Shown: positions 57,493 to 64,000 of the stretch, piece by piece
How the letters are laid out: each line of letters begins with the position of its first letter
How positions within the stretch are numbered: the first letter of the stretch is position 1
NCBI RefSeq assembly: GCF_900106055.1
Contig: NZ_LT629792.1
Location: forward strand, 1,550,001 to 1,614,000
DNA length: 64,000 nt
Direction of reading: 5' to 3'
DNA from: Schaalia radingae
GTDB taxonomy: Bacteria > Actinomycetota > Actinomycetes > Actinomycetales > Actinomycetaceae
The notes under the pieces: model-generated
What the model saw: the letters and a program-made list of their open reading frames with translations, nothing else
What the model was told of the DNA's origin: nothing
Database searches by the model: none
Made by a program: the position numbers and the translations under genes

Positions 57493-59538
57493 TCATTTCT
57501 CCTCGCAAGGTGTGATCTTCCAGAGCGCCGCAGTTCCGCCTCGATCAACCAAGCGCATATGCCTCGTCAAGAATCGACCTTCGCGCAGTCCCACAGATAG
57601 TGGGCGCGTATCTGCTTCTTCCGGCCAATATGTCAACGAGTCGGTGTAATAGTACTGAATGTCGTGCGCATTCAGGACGCGACAGATTTCAGGATCTTCC
57701 AGCATGTCTGAGATGTTATAGGCGGCATCAAGCAGGTCAGGATCGTATGACCCGGTGATGTGGCGGAAAGTGACATCAACATTGGCAACCGCATACAACA
57801 AGGACGAACCATTCATCGGATCTCCGATTACCTCGGCATCCGGGGGGATTTCTTCCTTTATTCTCGCCATCATCGTTAATTCAGCATCAGAGACCAGAGA
57901 ACTGTAGCCCTGTTGGTTCAGCTGCATATAGTTCAGGTACAGTTGGTGCGCTCCTACTGTGCGCCCGTATTTACCCGTTGGGACGTATAGGAGCCCGATC
58001 GTGACTCCGAAACAGGTCAGCAATAGCAGGGGACGCAGTGAGCGTCGCTTGTCGTCCGCTCCCAACGCACGCGCGCAGTGCCAGTGCACGACATGAATCA
58101 CCGTCGCCAGCGCGACTATAGACACCGGCGCAGCTATGAGGGGAATTGCTGAGCCTATACGAGCAGGATCTGTGTACCACAGGCCCACGAGCTTCAGGCC
58201 CGGTTTCCACAGTACTGCAGCAATCAGATATAGGGCTACGATGGATGCCCAGGCCGGAAGGACCCATCCCTGTTTCTGACCAACGCAGACGAGAATCCCA
58301 CCTATTGTCAGAATTCCCAGTAAAATTATCCCTTGCTGATTGCCGTGTATTTGATCGGGAAGCTGGGCGTCAATTAGCGCTCCCCTCAGCTCGCGCTGAA
58401 ACTCTCCAAATGGTTTCAGACGTTCATATCCGGTAGTTGATCGCCAAAAACTTGTGCGTGTCAGGCCGAAGAGTCCTCCGGCGAGGACAAACGGCATGCT
58501 CCACGCTAAGATTTTCCAGCTTGCTCCCGCACGGACCCGGTTCTTTCCAAGCGCCGCCAGGTGTCCGATAAAGCGCCACACGACAAAGACAAAAGCGACG
58601 ATGACGCCCGTCGGATGGGCGATGCCGATAGCACCAAGGCCCATCACCATAAGGACGAGCAGTGAGGCCCTACGTGAGCAGTGATTACGCAACATTTCAA
58701 CAATGATGCTCGTTACCAAAGGGACAAGCACGTATGACAACGCAGTCGGCCACAGTGTTCCATATGAGATCAGACGTTCGGGAAAGGCCGTAAAGCAGCT
58801 CGCGACTATAGGTCCGATCGCCCATATCCACGTTCTGCGCTTACTCAGTGTTGCTGCAAGCATCGTTGCAGTGAAGGGCCATAGAAGCGCAGCGATGACC
58901 AGTGCAGAAACGTTTGCCGCAGCCACCACGTCTCCCGCTGTCCCTGGAACAGCCAATACTGCCCAGTCATGCCACCCCGCAGGATAAAAGACTGGTGTAC
59001 CATCTGACGTCGCCACGGCACCGAGATGCAGAGTCGATGCGTCCCCTGTATCGAGGATCCACCGTAAGGCATTCAGGTGGAAAACAGCATCCCAAGTTTG
59101 TGGGGGGCGCGCCGGGTTGCCTATGGGAGCAATCACTCCGTAGGCGCTGACCAAGATGGCCAGCATACCGCCCAGAGAGTACGCCACGATATTCGCAGGT
59201 GGTGGAATTCGAATGCAGGCAGTCGAGCCAGATACTCGCGCGTGGTTCGCACTTCGTCGGCGACGTATGAGTTGTTGGGCTCCTCGCACAACGTATGCGC
59301 CTACGACCCACAGGAGTGTCCAGCTGATGTAAGTTCCCCATCCCCATGGACGAACAGCCCTTTGTGCCACGATCGCTCCCGTCCCCATGAGGAACACTGA
59401 GAGCAAGGGAGTGGCGATCAGGAAGATACGTCTCCGATATCCCATTGCCCATGCAAGCAAGGCGCCCGGAAACACGATCGCAATGAGTAAAAGAAGGAAG
59501 CCGGGGAAGACATGGATCCATGGTGACAAGTCAGTCAT
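57493..59538 (-). CDS. DUF6541 family polytopic membrane protein
   Basis: 681 residues with roughly 14 membrane segments and a ~150-residue soluble C-terminal part. Family resemblance is to the actinobacterial DUF6541 group (FPGALLAWAMG near the start), whose members sit in surface-polysaccharide clusters and look like GT-C-type glycosyltransferases. An external loop after the first segments could carry an acidic catalytic residue, but none can be assigned safely. The ATG start has a weak AAGGAAG site 13 bases upstream. Confidence 0.72.
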   Translation of the reverse strand: MTDLSPWIHVFPGFLLLLIAIVFPGALLAWAMGYRRRIFLIATPLLSVFLMGTGAIVAQRAVRPWGWGTYISWTLLWVVGAYVVRGAQQLIRRRRSANHARVSGSTACIRIPPPANIVAYSLGGMLAILVSAYGVIAPIGNPARPPQTWDAVFHLNALRWILDTGDASTLHLGAVATSDGTPVFYPAGWHDWAVLAVPGTAGDVVAAANVSALVIAALLWPFTATMLAATLSKRRTWIWAIGPIVASCFTAFPERLISYGTLWPTALSYVLVPLVTSIIVEMLRNHCSRRASLLVLMVMGLGAIGIAHPTGVIVAFVFVVWRFIGHLAALGKNRVRAGASWKILAWSMPFVLAGGLFGLTRTSFWRSTTGYERLKPFGEFQRELRGALIDAQLPDQIHGNQQGIILLGILTIGGILVCVGQKQGWVLPAWASIVALYLIAAVLWKPGLKLVGLWYTDPARIGSAIPLIAAPVSIVALATVIHVVHWHCARALGADDKRRSLRPLLLLTCFGVTIGLLYVPTGKYGRTVGAHQLYLNYMQLNQQGYSSLVSDAELTMMARIKEEIPPDAEVIGDPMNGSSLLYAVANVDVTFRHITGSYDPDLLDAAYNISDMLEDPEICRVLNAHDIQYYYTDSLTYWPEEADTRPLSVGLREGRFLTRHMRLVDRGGTAALWKITPCEEK

Positions 59539-59585
59539 TCTGATACATCAACTTCCTTAGGCAGCAACGAACAGTTGGGCGAATT

Positions 59586-61466
59586 TCAGGCTTGCGGCTG
59601 GCTTAGCTGTCTCCATAGACGATATCCCGCCCGTCTCAAACCGGTTGGCACAATTCGGTAGGTTGCACGTATTGCAAGATTACGCACTAGCTGGCCTCGA
59701 GTCGTTATTCCGTGACTTCTTAGCCGACGCTGCAACTCGACCTCACTTTTCAGTAGCCGAAGTCCTCCGCGCCGCTGGTAGGCCCCCGCTCCCACCCGAT
59801 ACTTCACGAGGACGTCGGAAAGATTGGTAACTCGCGCACCGCTAGCAACCATCCGCGCGAAAAGCCAGTAATCCTCCATCAGGTCCAGATGCTGATAGCC
59901 ACCAACTTCCTTCACTGCACTTGCACGGTAAACGACCGCGGGATGGTTGAACGGGTCATGAAAGGTAAAGGCGCTCACGATGTCATGCTGGTGAGTCGGC
60001 TGCCTTCTGATCATCCCAGTGCCATTTTCGTCTACTGAAAACTCCACGATCGCCGCTCCCACAATGTCAAATCCCTGCTCCATGACTGGCAGCTGGCGTG
60101 CAAATCGTTCAGGAACAGAGATATCGTCGGCATCGGCTCGGGCGACAATGTCGTATGAACAGTGCTGCAGACCCGCGTTCAAGGCTGCTGAAAGGCCTCT
60201 ATTACGCTCCAGTCTGACGACTTTGATCGGTATATCAGCGACGAGGTGTGGCGATCTGCCATGACGCGCAGAATCCAGGATCTCATCTATTTCCGGGCTC
60301 ACGGGACCGTCGCACACAATAACAATCTCATCGGCAGCAAGACTCTGATCTGCACCCACAGACTGGAGAGCCCGCTGGAAGTGTGCTGCATTGTCCTTGA
60401 TGTATACGGGCAGGAGAACTGAGAATGGCAGTGTCTCATCTGACGCGGCGCCTTCCGCCACGGAAGTATCTGCCTGCTCCTGCTGTATACGCTCACATAG
60501 GTCACTTGTCCCGTTTTGCCCCTGCCTGCTTGCTCGTCGATCCAACTGCGCTGCTTCACACGCCACTGGCGTATCCGAAAGCACATCGGCGGTAGAGGAC
60601 GGCTCCTCGTTTGCCTGCTCCACGCCCTCTTTCAGGTAGTTCCACAGCTGAGTGCGATCAGGGGACGTGGCCAGCAAGCGTACCCAGCGCATCGTGGTCA
60701 TCGCCATGAATGCGCACCGCTCGATCGGCCCAAAAGCCTGCGAACGTCCGAACGCCCACATCTTGTTTCGCACCTCGTTGACGAAGCGTGCGCCAGGGCT
60801 TGCCGTAGAGTTTCCAAAAGTTTTCGTGCGGTGTTCGACGCGCGCGGCATCAACATACAAGCCCACTCTGCGTCGAAGAAGACGCGCTGTGTACTCAAAA
60901 TCGTCATTCCACAGGAAATATGCCGCTTCGGGCAAACCGTCTTCGCGGATCGCTCGCACGTCAAGCAGGATCGCCACAAAAGATGCCGTTCGAATCTGGT
61001 AGCTATCTGCCGCCTCAGCATGCTGATGCAGGACAGGTCTCAGGAAGGCGCGGCGACGCGGCTTGTTCATTGGATGCTCACGCCCATCGAACCATTCCGC
61101 CCGACACGCCATAACTGCAGGTTCGCCCGGATATTCTGCCCGTGCTTCCAAAAGTCGCTCGAGGGCGTCCATGTGTGGCACCGTGTCGTCATCCATAATC
61201 CACACAAAGTCAGCGCCTCGGGATACTGCTCGGGCAATGCCGGCAGCAAATCCTCCAGCGCCGCCGAAGTTCGAGGGAAGCGTGACGGTGTCTGTGACGG
61301 CCTCACTGCCTTGAATGGCCTGCGGTGTGTCATCCGTCGAGGCGTTGTCCACCACGATGATGTCGTCAAGCGGCCGGGACTGTTGGGCTAGCGCTCCAAG
61401 CGTTTCGCGTAGGAGCTCGGCTCTGTTCCAGGCAACAACGACGGCAGCAATTCGCGGGGCAGTCAT
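59586..61466 (-). CDS. Two-domain glycosyltransferase (GlfT1-like plus rhamnosyl/GT2-like)
   Basis: 626 residues holding two separate GT2 domains. The first (about 1-275) is GlfT1-like: AVVVAWNRAELL, SNFGGAGGFAAGIARAVS, the metal site WIMDDDTVPHMD and YFLWNDDFEYTARLLRRRVG. A ~70-residue acidic linker follows. The second (about 345-560) is an ordinary GT2: PFSVLLPVYIKDN, ERNRGLSAALNAGL, ARADADDISVPERF. Such a fusion could prime galactan with Galf and add a second sugar. The ATG at 61466 is chosen because TAAGAT ends seven bases upstream; an ATG nine bases earlier is the alternative. Confidence 0.82.
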   Translation of the reverse strand: MTAPRIAAVVVAWNRAELLRETLGALAQQSRPLDDIIVVDNASTDDTPQAIQGSEAVTDTVTLPSNFGGAGGFAAGIARAVSRGADFVWIMDDDTVPHMDALERLLEARAEYPGEPAVMACRAEWFDGREHPMNKPRRRAFLRPVLHQHAEAADSYQIRTASFVAILLDVRAIREDGLPEAAYFLWNDDFEYTARLLRRRVGLYVDAARVEHRTKTFGNSTASPGARFVNEVRNKMWAFGRSQAFGPIERCAFMAMTTMRWVRLLATSPDRTQLWNYLKEGVEQANEEPSSTADVLSDTPVACEAAQLDRRASRQGQNGTSDLCERIQQEQADTSVAEGAASDETLPFSVLLPVYIKDNAAHFQRALQSVGADQSLAADEIVIVCDGPVSPEIDEILDSARHGRSPHLVADIPIKVVRLERNRGLSAALNAGLQHCSYDIVARADADDISVPERFARQLPVMEQGFDIVGAAIVEFSVDENGTGMIRRQPTHQHDIVSAFTFHDPFNHPAVVYRASAVKEVGGYQHLDLMEDYWLFARMVASGARVTNLSDVLVKYRVGAGAYQRRGGLRLLKSEVELQRRLRSHGITTRGQLVRNLAIRATYRIVPTGLRRAGYRLWRQLSQPQA

Positions 61467-61519
61467 AGCGCTCATCTTAGGCGAGGTAGGCGGATTCTCG
61501 GGGCACCTCGCCCAAGGCC

Positions 61520-62809
61520 TCATTCACCGATTACCATGCGTGGGGTTCCTGCCCATGTGGCAGGATCGGTCACCCGGCGGCCGTCGAACAGGAGGCGAAT
61601 GCCGGGCAAGTCCTGAGCAGTCATGTCCTTGTACTCAGGATGGTCCGCCTGGATAATCGCAGCGTCGACCGGCTCACCTAGGTGGTAGGCGTCCCATCCG
61701 AAGTGTGCGAGTTCATCATCGGTGAACATCGGGTCATGGACCAGCACCTCAGCACCACGCTCACGCAGGGCGTCAACTGTGGCAAATACACCGGAAAATG
61801 CTGTCTCCTTGACTTTGCCGCGGTACGAGGCTCCCAACACGACAACTTTCAGATCTTTAAGGTCTCCGAGGACGCCCTCAACTCGCGATACCACGTATTC
61901 AGGCATGCCCGCGTTGAACTGGCGAGCTGTGCGCACCACTGACGCGTCGGGGTCAGTGGACAGGTACAGGCGCGGGTAGACGGGAATGCAATGCCCGCCA
62001 ACAGCGATTCCGGGCTGGTGGATGTGGCTGTATGGCTGTGAGTTGCATGCGTCGATGACACGCTTGACATCGATGTTGGCCTTGTCGGCGTATACGGCGA
62101 ACTGGTTGGCAAGCCCGATGTTCACGTCACGGTAGGTCGTTTCTGCAAGCTTCGCCATTTCGGCGGCTTCGGCGCTGCCCATGTCCCACACGCCGTTGGG
62201 GCGAGGCAGGTCGTCACGCTCGTCAAAGTCAAGGACGCTGCGGTAGAACTCCATGCCCTTGTCAGTGCCTTCCTGGCTCAGACCGCCCACCAGCTTCGGG
62301 TAGCGTCGCAGGTCGGAGAACACGCGGCCAGTCAGCACGCGTTCAGGCGAGAACACCAGGTGGAAATCTTCTCCTTCTTTCAGGCCGGAGATCTCCTCTA
62401 TCATCGGCTTCCAGCGTCCGCGGGTGGTGCCCACCGGCAAAGTCGTTTCATAAGATATCAGTGTGTCTTTGGTCAGGTGCTCGGCCAGCGAGCGTGTGGC
62501 CTGATCCATCCATCCGAAATCAGGTGCCCACGTCTCATCGTTGACAAACAGTGGAACAACTATGACGATTGCCTCCGCTTCTGGGATTGCTTCACCGTAG
62601 TCCGTGGTGGCGCGCAGTTTTCCGGCGGGTACAAGCTCAGCGAGTTTTTCAGCCAGGTGAGCCTCCCCCGGGAATGGTTCGCGTCCCTCGTTGACGGTTG
62701 CGACCGTCTTTTCGTTGACATCAACGCCGATGACGTCGTGCCCTTTGCTTGCAAACTGGACGGCGAGCGGCAGCCCGATCTTTCCCATAGCCACAACTGC
62801 AATACGCAT
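61520..62809 (-). CDS. wecC: Nucleotide-sugar 6-dehydrogenase, probably UDP-N-acetylmannosamine dehydrogenase
   Basis: NAD-dependent UDP-sugar dehydrogenase of 429 residues. The start has the Rossmann motif GKIGLPLAVQFASKGH, then SYETTLPVGTTR, SPERVLTGRV, KLAETTYRDVNIGLAN and the catalytic Cys274 in VGGHCIPVYP. The C-terminal domain includes GASYRGKVKETAFS. The UDP-ManNAc specificity is inferred from the adjacent divergent wecB; UDP-glucose or UDP-GalNAc dehydrogenase are alternatives. The ATG has GGAAAG upstream. Confidence 0.85.
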   Translation of the reverse strand: MRIAVVAMGKIGLPLAVQFASKGHDVIGVDVNEKTVATVNEGREPFPGEAHLAEKLAELVPAGKLRATTDYGEAIPEAEAIVIVVPLFVNDETWAPDFGWMDQATRSLAEHLTKDTLISYETTLPVGTTRGRWKPMIEEISGLKEGEDFHLVFSPERVLTGRVFSDLRRYPKLVGGLSQEGTDKGMEFYRSVLDFDERDDLPRPNGVWDMGSAEAAEMAKLAETTYRDVNIGLANQFAVYADKANIDVKRVIDACNSQPYSHIHQPGIAVGGHCIPVYPRLYLSTDPDASVVRTARQFNAGMPEYVVSRVEGVLGDLKDLKVVVLGASYRGKVKETAFSGVFATVDALRERGAEVLVHDPMFTDDELAHFGWDAYHLGEPVDAAIIQADHPEYKDMTAQDLPGIRLLFDGRRVTDPATWAGTPRMVIGE

Positions 62810-62895
62810 GAAAACTTCTTTCCATCTGTCAGCGATAACGCACACATTCTAACCGCTTCCACACGATCATCCCAGCATCTCAACGTCTCCACTGA

Positions 62896-62901
62896 TAAAG
62901 T
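62896..62901 (+). promoter_or_regulatory. Leaderless-type -10 for wecB
   Basis: TAAAGT ends six bases before the wecB ATG at 62908 and no ribosome-binding site is present, matching the other leaderless-type starts in the window. Confidence 0.45.
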
Positions 62902-62907
62902 GCCCAC

Positions 62908-64000
62908 ATGCGCGTTGTTTCAGTTGTCGGGGCACGTCCCCAATTCGTCAAGTTGGCGCCGATTGCCCACGCTTTTGATAAAGCTGGGATCGATCACGTG
63001 ATCGTCCACACGGGGCAGCACTATGACCCTATGCTTTCAGATGTCTTTTTCGAGGACCTCGGTATTCCCGCGCCTGACGTTCACCTGGGCGTGGGATCAG
63101 CTTCTCAAGGCGTGCAGACAGGGAAGATGCTGGCCGCCCTCGACGATGTGTTTACCGGCCATAATCCTGACTGGGTTCTTGTGTATGGAGACACAAATTC
63201 CACCTTGGCTGGGGCTTTGAGCGCTGTGAAGCTCCATATTCCAGTCGCACATCTGGAGGCGGGACTCCGCTCCTTCAACCGCGCGATGCCCGAAGAGATT
63301 AACCGCGTCATGACCGATCATGCCGCAGATCTGTTGCTGACGCCCACTGATGAAGGTGCCCGCCACCTTGCCGATGAAGGTTTGAAAGAGCGCACCGTCA
63401 TTGTCGGAGACGTGATGACTGATGTCCTGCTCCAGATCCGCGACCAGGTGAAAGATCTGCCCTCCCCTGTCATGAACGAGCTTGGGTTAGCTGAAGGATC
63501 CTACTCGCTGGCCACGATTCACCGGGCAGAAAACACCAATGATCGCGATCGACTGCTGTCAGTGCTCGATTCCCTAGGAGACGTTGATCATCCCGTTGTG
63601 CTGCTTGCCCACCCCCGCCTTGTTGCCAAGTGCAAGGAGCATGGCATCGAATTGTCAAACGATCACCCGCGCGGGAACCTACTCGTTCATCCCCCGCTGG
63701 CATATCCCGACCTTATTGCCTCAGCGCTTCATGCACGTGGTGTGATCACTGATTCGGGTGGACTGCAAAAGGAAGCGTTCCTGCTGCGCGTTCCCTGCAC
63801 GACGGTCCGCCCACAGACCGAGTGGGTGGAAACCGTACATCTTGGCTGGAACAAGTTGGTGGAGCCTGGTTCGGATCTGGCGGCGGCTGCTTCACGTTCT
63901 TATCCGGCCGAACCTGCTGAAGCTGATGCCCATCCATATGGTGATGGCCACGCTGCCGAGCGCGTGGCAGAAGTACTGTCAAACTGGGCAGGGCGCGTCA
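62908..64000 (+). CDS. wecB: UDP-N-acetylglucosamine 2-epimerase, non-hydrolysing (3' end outside window)
   Basis: Converts UDP-GlcNAc to UDP-ManNAc. The 364 visible codons show the family landmarks: VVGARPQFVKLAP, HTGQHYD, VYGDTNSTLAGAL, HLEAGLRSFNRAMPEEINR, the TIHRAENT box and ITDSGGLQKEAFLLRVP with TVRPQTEWVET. Family length is about 370-380, so only the last few residues are missing. It diverges from wecC, 98 bases apart, and together they would yield UDP-ManNAcA for the glycan made by this locus. Confidence 0.94.
   Translation, partial: MRVVSVVGARPQFVKLAPIAHAFDKAGIDHVIVHTGQHYDPMLSDVFFEDLGIPAPDVHLGVGSASQGVQTGKMLAALDDVFTGHNPDWVLVYGDTNSTLAGALSAVKLHIPVAHLEAGLRSFNRAMPEEINRVMTDHAADLLLTPTDEGARHLADEGLKERTVIVGDVMTDVLLQIRDQVKDLPSPVMNELGLAEGSYSLATIHRAENTNDRDRLLSVLDSLGDVDHPVVLLAHPRLVAKCKEHGIELSNDHPRGNLLVHPPLAYPDLIASALHARGVITDSGGLQKEAFLLRVPCTTVRPQTEWVETVHLGWNKLVEPGSDLAAAASRSYPAEPAEADAHPYGDGHAAERVAEVLSNWAGRV

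Overview
The window is a gene-dense stretch of an actinobacterial chromosome (about 58% G+C by eye). Lineage markers are the fused E2/E1 2-oxoglutarate enzyme Kgd, an mtrA-mtrB-lpqB-comF-hpf-secA block, a SigH/RsrA-type thiol-stress sigma/anti-sigma pair, a WhiB2-like regulator, the 24-residue ribosomal protein bL37, and the families DUF3499, DUF5719, TIGR03089 and Rv3235. No mycolate or arabinan genes are seen. The gene set and moderate G+C fit Actinomycetaceae (Schaalia/Actinomyces-like); this placement is an inference.

Layout. 1-4.4 kb (minus): cut-off glycerophosphodiesterase, M23 cell-wall peptidase, two CNNM/CBS membrane proteins. 4.7-9.4 kb (plus): Kgd and a degenerate SGNH-fold protein. 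9.4-11.7 kb: Nramp transporter, then a long non-coding stretch with a mirror-symmetric array of six repeats, then bL37. 11.8-16.1 kb: anti-sigma/SigH with an autoregulatory-type promoter, diverging from DoxX-aroA-rsgA. 16.2-22.3 kb: glutamine amidotransferase diverging from hisN, sbcD and sbcC. 22.3-27.7 kb: DUF6912, a CpaE-like ATPase, a SAF/CpaB-like protein, a BldC-like HTH protein, an unknown protein, a LysM membrane protein and an Rv3235-family protein. 27.8-37.1 kb (minus): secA, hpf, comF, lpqB, mtrB, mtrA. 37.3-44.9 kb: GPDP-type membrane protein, DUF4129, DUF4350, MoxR, DUF58, with SpoIIM-like and RDD proteins diverging from one short promoter region. 44.9-52.4 kb: DUF3499, metallopeptidase-family protein, DUF5719, giant membrane glycosyltransferase, WhiB2, TIGR03089. 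52.5-64 kb: surface-polysaccharide locus with an ABC exporter (Wzt/Wzm), GlfT2-like galactofuranosyltransferase, UDP-galactopyranose mutase, DUF6541 membrane protein, a two-domain glycosyltransferase, and WecC/WecB for UDP-ManNAc(A).

How the genes fit together. The last 11.5 kb looks like one envelope-glycan unit: Glf and WecB/WecC make UDP-Galf and UDP-ManNAcA, the glycosyltransferases assemble a lipid-linked polymer and Wzm/Wzt export it. MtrAB-LpqB, the M23 peptidase, the LysM protein and SecA form a cell-wall and secretion group. Several divergent gene pairs show a TAnnnT hexamer six or seven bases before the start codon, which suggests leaderless mRNAs.

Most notable non-coding features: the six-repeat symmetric array at 11063-11303, a dispersed GACGAGGGNGAC motif found on both strands and in different reading frames, a 10-bp inverted repeat that would pair across the ribosome-binding site of the LysM gene, and a 17-bp inverted repeat plus degenerate ~20-bp tandem repeats between secA and hpf.
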